DNA of 64,000 bases from Albimonas marina (lineage in GTDB: Bacteria > Pseudomonadota > Alphaproteobacteria > Rhodobacterales > Rhodobacteraceae), in assembly GCF_029223255.1 (NCBI RefSeq), contig NZ_JARHUC010000005.1:248001-312000 (forward strand), in the 5' to 3' direction. A program made the translations under genes and the position numbers. This document shows, in pieces, positions 7,797 through 15,669 of the stretch. The notes under the pieces were generated by a model that was not told where the DNA came from, did not search any database, and was given only the letters and a program-made list of their open reading frames with translations. The first letter of the stretch is position 1. The number at the start of each line of letters is the position of its first letter.

Positions 7797-10448
7797 TCAG
7801 AAGTTGAGCGACAGGTCGCGGTGGTTGGCCTCGCAGGCCGCGACGGCCAGGGCCATGTCGTCGGGCATCCGCGACAGGGCGCGCGCGCCCACCGTGGCGG
7901 TGATCCCGTCGACATAAGCCTGCAGGCCGGGCGCGAGCTCGGTCTGGGCGCGGTCGCGCCAGGCGAGCTCGGAGTCGAGCGCGGCCAGCGCCTCGTCCAT
8001 GCCCGCGATGGCGGCGGCCTCGTCGGGGCTGTCGTCGCGCAGCGCCTTGCGGGCGTCGTTGATGCCCGAGCGGACGTCGCCCGCCCCCTCGATCTCGCCG
8101 ACGCGCGAGCGCAGCTCGCTCACCGGCTCGACCAGGTCGGCCGCGGGCTCCTGCCCGATGCGGTCGCGGAAGGCCACGAGCTCGGAGCGGATCGCGCGCA
8201 GGTCGTCGGTCGCGGCCAGCGTGGCCGAGAGCGCGAGCGCCGCCTCCGCCGCGCCGTCCCCGGCCCGGCGGTAGGCGCGCCGCAGGTCCAGCTCGGCCTT
8301 GTTGAGCGCGGCGAAGTCCTTGTAGGCCTGCTGCCACTCGGCCGGGATCTGGGACTTCAGCGCCTCGATCTCCTGCTCGATCTCGGCGATGCGGGCCCTG
8401 GCCTCGGCCTGGTCCTCCTCGCTGCCCGGGTTCAGGCGCAGCTTGGTCTGCAGGGCCTCGATCTCGGCCTCGTCGCGGCCGATGTCGCGCTCGATCCGGC
8501 GGACGTCGTCATGCAGCGGCTTGTAGCTCTGCGCCGCCTGGGCGACCGTCGCCGCGGCCTCGTCGGCCTTGGGCAGGGTCTCGAGCGCCGTCTGCGCGTC
8601 GTCGAAGCCCGAGCGGAGGCCCTTGGCGATCGAGTCCGGCAGGTAGCTGAGATCCAGCGCCCGCCCGTTGGAGATCACCTGGCGCACCGCGTTCCCGTCC
8701 TCGCGCAGGACGTCGAGGGTGTAGTCCTCGATGCAGGCCTGCAGGCGCGGGTTGCGCGGCGGCGGCGCGGTCTCGGCCGTCAGGTTCACCCGCAGGGGCA
8801 GGTAGTTCACCAGCGGCGGATAGAGGCCCACGATCGCCAGCGCGCCGAGCTGGAGCGCGATGAAGGCGATCACGCCCTTGTAGATCGCGGTCGTCTTCAC
8901 CGAGCTGGGCGCCACGCCGCGCAGGTAGAACAGCGCGAAGCCGAAGGGCGGGGTCAGGAACGAGGTCTGGATGTTGAGGCCGATCATCACGCCCAGCCAC
9001 ACCGCGGTGATGTTGGCGGCCGGGTCGGCGAGCAGGATCGGGGCGACGATCGGCACCACGACCACGGCGATCTCGATGAAGTCCAGGAAGAAGCCCAGGA
9101 CGAAGATCACCGCCATGACGATGACGAACTGCGACCAGAACCCGCCGGGCAGGCCCTGCAGGAAGTGGCGCACCAGCTCCTCGCCGCCGAAGGCGCGGAA
9201 GGCGGCGGTCAGCACGGCCGCGCCCATCAGGATGATGAAGACCAGCGAGGTGGTCTTGGCGGTCTCGACCATCACGCCCTTGAGCGTGTCCTCGATCCGC
9301 ATCACCCGCACGCCGGCCCAGCCGAGCGAGAACAGCAGCGTTGCGGCGGCGATGAGGGCGAGGATCAGGCCGGTCTGGTCGTCCTCGGGGCCGATGGCCT
9401 TGATGTTGAGCGGCCAGATCGAGCCGACGACGTAGAGCGCGATCAGCGAGCCGATGGCGATGATGGCGGGCCAGTAGGCGCCGGGCTCATCCTCCTTCAG
9501 GCGGTAGGAGGCCATGATCATCGCGCCGGCCGCGCCGATGGCGCCGGCCTGGTTGACGGTGGCCACGCCCGCGATGATCGAGCCCAGCACCAGGAAGATC
9601 AGCGCCAGCGGCGGCACCAGGATCAGGAGCATCTTGCCCCAGAACTTCAGGTTCCGCTCGCCCTCGTAGGGGACTGCCGGAGCGAGCTTCGGACGCAGGA
9701 TCGCGAAGCCCAGGATGAAGGCCATGTAGAGGCCGACGAGCAGCATGCCGGGCACGAAGGCGCCCAGGAACATCTCGCCCGCCGAGGTGCCCGAGACGTC
9801 GAGCTCGGAGGGCATCGAGATCTCGCCGGTCGAGGCCTTGTAGAGCGCCTTGCGCGCGTTCGAGGCCTGGTCGGTGGCCGAGGCCAGCTGGTCGGCGAGG
9901 ATGATCAGCACGATCGAGGGCGGGATGATCTGCCCCAGCGTGCCCGAGGCCGCGATGGTGCCGGTGGCGAGCGGCTTGGAGTAGCCGTTGCGCATCATCG
10001 CGGGCAGCGAGATCAGGCCCATGGCGACCACGGTCGCGCCGACGATGCCGGTGGTGGCGGCCAGCAGCGCGCCCACGAAGACGACCGAGATGCCCAGGCC
10101 CCCGGGCACCGGCCCGAACAGCTGGGCCATGGCGACCAGCAGATCCTCGGCGATCTTGGAGCGCTGGAGCATGATGCCCATGAAGATGAAGAGCGGGATC
10201 GCGATCAGCGTGTCCCGTTCGACCTCCCAGTAGACCCCTCGGAGGTTGGTGACCCCCGCGGCGAGCCACTGGGACGGCCCCCCGACCTCGAAGTAGGCGT
10301 CGGGCGAGCCGTCGAGCAGGTAGCCCGTCAGCGCGGCCAGCGCGATGGTCAGGATCGCGGAGCCCGGCAGCGCGAAGGCGACCGGGAATCCGGAGCCCAG
10401 CGCCAAGGCCATGAGCGCGATCAGAACGCAGATGAAAAGGATTTCCAT
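7797..10448 (-). CDS. TRAP transporter large permease (DctM) with long coiled-coil C-terminus
   Basis: The first about 555 residues of 883 are a DctM-type permease with many membrane helices (MEILFICVLIALMALALG, LIAIPLFIFMGIMLQRSKIA, GTLGQIIPPSIVLIILAD, FIEIAVVVVPIVAPIL, IQTSFLTPPFGFALFYLRG). It matches the large FcbT3-like class of TRAP permeases. It drives sodium- or proton-coupled uptake of a substrate delivered by a periplasmic DctP. The last about 327 residues are soluble, charged and heptad-rich (RRIERDIGRDEAEIEALQ, ARARIAEIEQEIEALKSQ), predicting a coiled coil with a further helical domain. I chose the ATG at 10448, where the family sequence begins; the open frame extends to 10538. It lies 25 bp downstream of dctQ. 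Confidence 0.9.
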   Translation of the reverse strand: MEILFICVLIALMALALGSGFPVAFALPGSAILTIALAALTGYLLDGSPDAYFEVGGPSQWLAAGVTNLRGVYWEVERDTLIAIPLFIFMGIMLQRSKIAEDLLVAMAQLFGPVPGGLGISVVFVGALLAATTGIVGATVVAMGLISLPAMMRNGYSKPLATGTIAASGTLGQIIPPSIVLIILADQLASATDQASNARKALYKASTGEISMPSELDVSGTSAGEMFLGAFVPGMLLVGLYMAFILGFAILRPKLAPAVPYEGERNLKFWGKMLLILVPPLALIFLVLGSIIAGVATVNQAGAIGAAGAMIMASYRLKEDEPGAYWPAIIAIGSLIALYVVGSIWPLNIKAIGPEDDQTGLILALIAAATLLFSLGWAGVRVMRIEDTLKGVMVETAKTTSLVFIILMGAAVLTAAFRAFGGEELVRHFLQGLPGGFWSQFVIVMAVIFVLGFFLDFIEIAVVVVPIVAPILLADPAANITAVWLGVMIGLNIQTSFLTPPFGFALFYLRGVAPSSVKTTAIYKGVIAFIALQLGALAIVGLYPPLVNYLPLRVNLTAETAPPPRNPRLQACIEDYTLDVLREDGNAVRQVISNGRALDLSYLPDSIAKGLRSGFDDAQTALETLPKADEAAATVAQAAQSYKPLHDDVRRIERDIGRDEAEIEALQTKLRLNPGSEEDQAEARARIAEIEQEIEALKSQIPAEWQQAYKDFAALNKAELDLRRAYRRAGDGAAEAALALSATLAATDDLRAIRSELVAFRDRIGQEPAADLVEPVSELRSRVGEIEGAGDVRSGINDARKALRDDSPDEAAAIAGMDEALAALDSELAWRDRAQTELAPGLQAYVDGITATVGARALSRMPDDMALAVAACEANHRDLSLNF

Positions 10449-10473
10449 GGTGTCGCTCGTCCCTCGTCGCGCC

Positions 10474-11484
10474 TCAGGAGGCGGAGGCCCCTTCGTGTTC
10501 CTTGTGGCCCGGATCGCCGCGGCGGTCGGCCACGGCATCGAGCATCATCGCGGCGAACTGGATCATCATGGTGATCGCGAAGACCGCCAGGAAGCCGGCC
10601 ATCAGGTACTTCACGTACATGCCGAAGTTGGTCTGGGTGACCTCGAAGTTCAGCAGCGGCGCCATGATGATCGAGGTCTTGGAGCCCATGCCCAGCACCA
10701 GGATCACCCAGCACAGCACCGTGCCCAGCAGGATCGCGCCGACCGCGTTGACCAGCCCGCGCGTCTTCAGGGGGAAGCCCGCGTAGAACACGTCCACGCG
10801 CACGTGCCCTTCTTCGAGCAGGGTGTAGGCGGAGGCGAACAGGAACAGGGACGCGTACCAGAAGCGCACCAGGTCGCCCATGAACGACTGCTCGTAGGAG
10901 AAGATGAAGCGCGTGATCACGATCAGCAGCTCGGCGATCACGATCAGCAGGGCCAGCCAGGTGAAGCCCAGCGTGCGCGTGAAGCAGGCGGTCAGGAAGC
11001 CCAGCGCGATCAGCGGCAGGTGGATGTTGGCGCCGCGGAACTGCGGGCGGCCGAGCTCGGTCTCGAGCGCGGCGCCGACGAGGTCGGCCAGCATCCCCTC
11101 GACCCGGAAGAAGGAGATCGCGGCGTCGACGAGGCCCACGTAGAGGACCGCGAAGAAGGCGCCGCGCAGCAACCAGAAGTTGAACCCGGTGATGCGGTCG
11201 GCGTCCTCGCGCAGGCCGATGACGGGCGTGCGGAAGACCAGCGCGCAGCCCAGCAGCGCCGCGAGCGGGTACATCAGCACCAGCAGCCAGGAGCGCAGGT
11301 CGCCCCCGCCGGCCAGCGCCTCGCCCGGACCGGGGACGCCGACGATCTGGACCAGCCAGACCTGGATCACGAAGGCGGCGAGCACCGCCAGGTTCGCCCA
11401 GGCGAGGCACCGGAACAACCGGTCCACGCCATCGTTTCCGCCCGCGCGCCCGATGCGCCGGGTGGGGTCGTCGGCCGCGATCAT
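10474..11484 (-). CDS. TRAP transporter small permease (DctQ), large form
   Basis: This 336-residue protein is about twice the length of a minimal DctQ, as found with FcbT3-like partners. It has around eight hydrophobic segments, and the DctQ core sits in the second half (SLFLFASAYTLLEEGHVRVDVFY, then VGAILLGTVLCWVILVLG). It pairs with DctM to form the membrane part of the transporter. I chose the ATG at 11484 because GGAG lies about 7 bp before it; an in-frame GTG at 11490 sits directly on the ribosome site. An intrinsic terminator separates it from dctP upstream. Confidence 0.9.
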   Translation of the reverse strand: MIAADDPTRRIGRAGGNDGVDRLFRCLAWANLAVLAAFVIQVWLVQIVGVPGPGEALAGGGDLRSWLLVLMYPLAALLGCALVFRTPVIGLREDADRITGFNFWLLRGAFFAVLYVGLVDAAISFFRVEGMLADLVGAALETELGRPQFRGANIHLPLIALGFLTACFTRTLGFTWLALLIVIAELLIVITRFIFSYEQSFMGDLVRFWYASLFLFASAYTLLEEGHVRVDVFYAGFPLKTRGLVNAVGAILLGTVLCWVILVLGMGSKTSIIMAPLLNFEVTQTNFGMYVKYLMAGFLAVFAITMMIQFAAMMLDAVADRRGDPGHKEHEGASAS

Positions 11485-11501
11485 CCGCACCTCCCTGGAA
11501 A

Positions 11502-11537
11502 GAAAATCGCGGACGGGGGAAAACCCCCGCCCGCGAT
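11502..11537 (-). terminator. Intrinsic terminator between dctP and dctQ
   Basis: A 14-bp stem with one mismatch (ATCGCGGACGGGGG / CCCCCGCCCGCGAT) and an AAAA loop is followed on the minus strand by TTT. It sits 59 bp after the dctP stop and 17 bp before the dctQ start, inside one co-directional gene set. It should let most transcripts end after dctP and only a fraction continue into dctQM, matching the need for excess binding protein. Confidence 0.8.
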
Positions 11538-11596
11538 CGAAGTCAAGCGCAAGCCCTTGCCGGCGGTCAAGATGGCCGCCGAGCGATGCATCGGGG

Positions 11597-12682
11597 TCAG
11601 AGCCCGAGCACGCGGTTCCGCTGGTTCACGAACGACACCTCGAAGCCCTTCATGTAGCCGGCGAGGCTGCGAAGGTTCTCCTGGAACGAGGCGTTGATGC
11701 GCGCGGCCAGGTCCGAGTGGTCCGCGGTCTCCTCGAAGACGGTCTCGGCCGCCTCGCCGAAGCCCTCCCAGGCGTCGTCCGAGAAGGTCCGCAGCTGGAC
11801 GCCGTGGTCGTTGACCATGCGGTCCAGATACTCGCCGTTCAGCGCGGTCGCCTCGTTGTAGGAGGTCGCGAATTCCTGCTCGCAGGCCGCGGTGATGATG
11901 GCGCGCTCCTCCTCCGAGAGGTCGGCCCACCACTTCGCGTTGAAGCCCATGCACATCCCGCCGCCCGGCTCGTGCATGCCGGCGGTGTAGTAGTACTTGG
12001 CCGCGTCGTAGAACTTCATGAAGTAGTCGTTGTACGGCCCCACCCACTCGGTCGCGTCGATCGCGCCGGAGACGAGGTTCTCGTAGATCTGGCCGCCGGG
12101 CAGCGCGACCACCGAGACGCCGAGCTTGGACATAACCGAGCCGCCGAGACCGGGGATGCGCATCTTCAGGCCGCGCAGGTCGTCGACCGACTCGATCTCC
12201 TTGTTGAACCAGCCGCCGGCCTGGGCGCCGGTGGAGCCCGCCGTCACCGCCTTGATGCCGAACTGGCCCGAGAGCTCGTCCCACAGCTCCTGCCCGCCGC
12301 GGAACTTCAGCCAGGCGGCCCATTCCGGGTTGGTCATGCCGAAGGGCACGGAGGAGAAGTAGGAGAAGGCCGGGTGCTTGCCGGCCCAGTAGTACTCGGC
12401 CGCCGAGTAGGCCTGGGCGTTGCCCGAGGCGACCTCGTCGAAGGCGTCGAAGGCGCCGACCCGCTCGCCCGCGGCGTAGTACTGGGTGACGATCGCGCCG
12501 TTCGAGATGCGGGTGATGTTCTCCGCCAGGCGCTGCGCCGACATGCCCACGCCGGGGAAGTCGCGCGGCCAGGTGGAGACGATGGTCATCTCCTTGCGCG
12601 ACTGGGCGAGGGCGGGGGCGGCCAGGGCCGGGGCGGCGACGCCGCCCAGCGCGGCGCCCTTCAGGAACAGGCGACGATCCAT
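11597..12682 (-). CDS. TRAP transporter substrate-binding protein (DctP, FcbT1/TakP-like), copy 1
   Basis: This 361-residue periplasmic protein starts with a twin-arginine-like signal (MDRRLFLKGAALGG, cleavage near APALAQ). The mature part has the hallmarks of the TakP/FcbT1 class: VSTWPRDFPG, AYSAAEYYWAGKHPAF, GGWFNKEIESVDDLRGLKMR and DATEWVGPYNDYF. Members of this class bind 2-oxoacids and related carboxylates; the ligand here is unknown. I chose the ATG at 12682 by the signal peptide. It is closely related to the second dctP at 13203-14294 and lies upstream of dctQM in transcription order. Confidence 0.92.
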   Translation of the reverse strand: MDRRLFLKGAALGGVAAPALAAPALAQSRKEMTIVSTWPRDFPGVGMSAQRLAENITRISNGAIVTQYYAAGERVGAFDAFDEVASGNAQAYSAAEYYWAGKHPAFSYFSSVPFGMTNPEWAAWLKFRGGQELWDELSGQFGIKAVTAGSTGAQAGGWFNKEIESVDDLRGLKMRIPGLGGSVMSKLGVSVVALPGGQIYENLVSGAIDATEWVGPYNDYFMKFYDAAKYYYTAGMHEPGGGMCMGFNAKWWADLSEEERAIITAACEQEFATSYNEATALNGEYLDRMVNDHGVQLRTFSDDAWEGFGEAAETVFEETADHSDLAARINASFQENLRSLAGYMKGFEVSFVNQRNRVLGL

Positions 12683-13202
12683 CGGGAACTCCTGCGGTCG
12701 TGGGAGAGGCCGGCGCAAGCGCCCGGCCCGTTGAACGCCGCGGAGTTACCGTCGCGCCCGTTGCGCTGCAATGCAGCCGGGCGCAATTTTCTAAGGAGAC
12801 CGTGCTTTTTCGCGACATTTGCCGCAACGTCAGGGGCTTGGCAGGCGCTCGACGCAGCGGAAGCTGCGCCGCAGGGCCCGGCATCGGATCCGCGCCGCCC
12901 TCGCGGCCGTCGTGATGGTCGCCTCGCTCCGAGATGGCCTGACCCTCGCCCATCGCGCGCTTCGCGTCGCGCCGCCCTGCGTGACCGGCCGCCTCGCGAC
13001 GGCCGTCGTCCGCGGCCCCGACCGGGCGCGCAGGGCGCGCCGCGGGGCCGCGTTCGGGAAGAGGCTCCGCCCCGTCCGCGCCGGGGCGGACGAGGGGCGG
13101 GGCCCCGGGAAATCGGAACGGCGGACGGCCGGGCCCGGGGGCCGCGAACGTCCGCCGGAAGCGGCGCCGCCCCGGAGGCGGCGCCGTCGGTTCAGACCGG
13201 GA
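12683..13202. other. Intergenic region between the two dctP genes
   Basis: About 520 bp hold no convincing gene. The hairpin at 13163-13185 lies just after the upstream dctP. The promoter for the downstream dctP probably lies near 12720-12830, where the sequence is less GC-rich, but I cannot assign exact boxes. Confidence 0.5.
13163..13185 (-). terminator. Terminator-like hairpin after second dctP
   Basis: A perfect 9-bp stem (GGCGCCGCC / GGCGGCGCC) with a 5-base loop lies 17 bp after the dctP stop. The minus-strand side lacks a good U-tract, so it may act as an mRNA 3' stabiliser or a weak terminator. Confidence 0.5.
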
Positions 13203-14294
13203 TCAGATCCCCAGCACGCGGTTGCGCTGGTTGGTGAAGGTGATCTCGAAGTTCTTCATGAACCGGCCTTCCTCGCGGAGCGCCGCCTGGAAGTCGTCGT
13301 TGATCTTCTTGGCGAGCGGCGAGTGATCGGCCGTCTCCTCGAAGACCTCCTCGGAGGCCTCGCCGAAGGCGTCCCAGACCTCGTCCGAGAACGCCTCGAC
13401 CTGCACGCCGTGATCGTTGACCAGGCGGTTGAGGTAGACGCCGTTGTTGGCGATCGCCTCCTCGGCCTGGTTGGCGAGCTCCTCGTAGCAGCAGGCGGTC
13501 AGCAGCGCCTTCTCCCAGGCGGAGCAGTCCGCCCAGAACTGGCCGTTCATGCCGAAGGACAGGCCGCCGCCCGGCTCGTGCATGCCGCCGGTGTAGTAGT
13601 ACTTGGCGGCCTCGTAGAGCTTCATGAAGTAGTCGTTGTAGGGACCGACCCACTCGGTCGCCTCGATGGCGCCGGAGACCAGGTTCTCGTAGATCTGGCC
13701 GCCGGGCAGCGAGACGGTGGAGACGCCCAGCTTCGACATCACCGAGCCGCCGAGGCCGGGGATGCGCATCTTCAGGCCGCGCAGGTCGTCCGGGGTCTCG
13801 ATCAGCTTGTTGAACCAGCCGCCGGCCTGGGTGCCGGTGGCGCCGCAGGGCAGGCACTTGAGGCCGAACTCGCCGGCCAGCTCGTCCCACAGGGCCTGGC
13901 CGTTCTTGAACTTGATCCAGGCGTTCCACTCGGTGTTGGTCATGCCGAACGGCACCGAGGTGAAGTAGGCCCAGGCCGGGTGCTTGCCGACCCAGTAGTA
14001 GTCCGCGCCGATGTAGGCCTGCGCGTTCCCCGAGGCGACCTCGTCGAACACGTCGAAGGCGCCCACGCGCTCGCCGGCGGCGAAGTACTGGGTGACGATC
14101 CGACCCTCGGACAGCTCGGTGATGCGCGCCGCCAGGCGCTGCGCCGAGGTGCCCAGACCGGGGAAGTCCCGGCCCCAGGTCGACACGATGATCATTTCCT
14201 TGCGCGACTGCGCGACGGCCGGAGCCGCGAGCGCGGAAGCGGAAGCGGCGACGCCGCCAAGCGCGGCGCCCTTAAGAAACTGGCGTCTCTCCAT
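13203..14294 (-). CDS. TRAP transporter substrate-binding protein (DctP, FcbT1/TakP-like), copy 2
   Basis: This 363-residue periplasmic binding protein is a close paralogue of the neighbouring DctP. The same blocks recur: KEMIIVSTWGRDFPGLG, AYIGADYYWVGKHPAW, DDLRGLKMRIPGLGGSVMSK, EATEWVGPYNDYF and a final QRNRVLGI. A twin-arginine-like signal (MERRQFLKGAALGG) is present. I chose the ATG at 14294, with GGAGG 7 bp upstream; the frame stays open to 14396. Differences cluster in the middle (VPCGATGTQ-type region, LPCGATGTQAGG here versus TAGSTGAQAGG), so ligand range may differ. It is the first gene of the leftward cluster. Confidence 0.92.
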   Translation of the reverse strand: MERRQFLKGAALGGVAASASALAAPAVAQSRKEMIIVSTWGRDFPGLGTSAQRLAARITELSEGRIVTQYFAAGERVGAFDVFDEVASGNAQAYIGADYYWVGKHPAWAYFTSVPFGMTNTEWNAWIKFKNGQALWDELAGEFGLKCLPCGATGTQAGGWFNKLIETPDDLRGLKMRIPGLGGSVMSKLGVSTVSLPGGQIYENLVSGAIEATEWVGPYNDYFMKLYEAAKYYYTGGMHEPGGGLSFGMNGQFWADCSAWEKALLTACCYEELANQAEEAIANNGVYLNRLVNDHGVQVEAFSDEVWDAFGEASEEVFEETADHSPLAKKINDDFQAALREEGRFMKNFEITFTNQRNRVLGI

Positions 14295-14592
14295 GAGATC
14301 CTCCCTGCGATGTTCACGCCGACGTACGGGGCTCCCTTCCCCTGGCCGGCGTTCGTGGCGACTAAACCAGAGCATGACGCCTGCGACAATCGCCATTCGG
14401 CCGCTTTTCGGCCGGAATCAGCACCTTCTTGCGGGTATGTCGGGGTCGGAGACGGCGGTTCGTATCGGAATCGCGGGCGCGCGGCGCCCCGTTCCGACGC
14501 GGCCGCCGGGCCCGCCGCGGCGTCGCGCCCGTGGCGCGCGCGGCCGCGTCGCGCTACCAGTTTCGTGAGCGAAACGGGGCGAAGGGGCCGAG

Positions 14593-15669
14593 ATGGGCGT
14601 GCTGCACATCATGCCGGATCACGAGCTGGGCGGCGGCGGCGTGATGATCGCGCGCCTGCTGCAGGCGTTCGCGGAGATCGGCGAGACCGAGGGCCACCAG
14701 GCCCTGCTGCCGGCCAACGCCGACGCGCGCATGCGCGAGGTCTTCGCGGGCCTGCCCCACCGGATCGGCGCGTTCCCCGGCCGCGGCTCCCCCGCCGCGA
14801 TGGCCGCCGACATCCTGCGTCATGCGAAGCCCGGCGACGTGGCCCATGCCCACGGCAGCCGCGCCGCGATGGCGGCCAGCCTCGCCAAGCTGGCGCGGCC
14901 GAGGCTGAAGGTCGTCTACACGGTGCACGGGTTCCACGGCCTCGCCCAGCCCGGGCCGCTGGGGATGCGCAGGAAGATCGAGCACCTGCTGGCCCGGCGC
15001 GTGGACGGCACCGCCTTCGTGAGCCACGAGGACCAGGCGCTGGCGAAGGCCCATGGCCTGCGCCACCGCGGCCCGGCCGAGGTGATCGAGAACGGCATGC
15101 GCGTGCCCGCCCCCGCCCCGGACGCGCCGCGCGACGTGGACGTGCTGTTCGTGGGGCGGCTGGTCTACCAGAAATGGCCGCAGGCCTTCGTCGAGACGGT
15201 CGCCGCCCTGCCCCGCATCGGCGGGCAGGCGCCGCGGGTCGCGATGATCGGCGCGGGCGAGATGGCCGCGGAGGTCGACGCCATGGCCGCGCGGCTGGGG
15301 CTGGAGAACTTCACCCGCCACGACGGCCTGCCCTCGCCCGAGACGCTGGCCATGATGGGCCGGGCCAAGGCGCTGGCGATGACCTCCCGCTGGGAGGGGC
15401 TGCCGACGGTCGCGATCGAGGCGGCGATGGCCGGCGCCCTGGTGATGGGCTTCGACATCCCGCCCCTGCGCGGGGTGCTGGAGCCCGACGCCGACGCGCT
15501 GCTGACCGAGGCGGAGCCCGGCGCGCTGGCCCAGCGCATCGGGGTGATGCTGACCGACGAGGCGCGCCGCGTGGCCCTCGCCGGCCCGCTGCAGACCCGC
15601 ACGCTGGAGCGGTTCGCGCCGGAGCGGATGGCCCGGCGCTACCGCGCGCTTTACGACGCGGCCGCCTGA
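14593..15669 (+). CDS. Glycosyltransferase, family 4-like
   Basis: This 358-residue protein has a GT-B fold with two Rossmann halves. The N-terminal half opens with GVLHIMPDHELGGGGVMIAR, the glycine-rich loop of GT4 enzymes, and has the acceptor-site segment VYTVHGFHGLAQPGP. The C-terminal half has VDVLFVGRLVYQKWPQAFVE, MTSRWEGLPTVAIEAAMAG (the E-x7-E donor motif) and a final helical ERFAPERMARRYRALY. It probably transfers a sugar from a nucleotide-sugar to a lipid or polysaccharide in the cytoplasm; substrates are unknown. It stands alone on this strand. Its 3' end overlaps the convergent acyl-CoA ligase gene by 19 bp. Confidence 0.85.
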   Translation: MGVLHIMPDHELGGGGVMIARLLQAFAEIGETEGHQALLPANADARMREVFAGLPHRIGAFPGRGSPAAMAADILRHAKPGDVAHAHGSRAAMAASLAKLARPRLKVVYTVHGFHGLAQPGPLGMRRKIEHLLARRVDGTAFVSHEDQALAKAHGLRHRGPAEVIENGMRVPAPAPDAPRDVDVLFVGRLVYQKWPQAFVETVAALPRIGGQAPRVAMIGAGEMAAEVDAMAARLGLENFTRHDGLPSPETLAMMGRAKALAMTSRWEGLPTVAIEAAMAGALVMGFDIPPLRGVLEPDADALLTEAEPGALAQRIGVMLTDEARRVALAGPLQTRTLERFAPERMARRYRALYDAAA

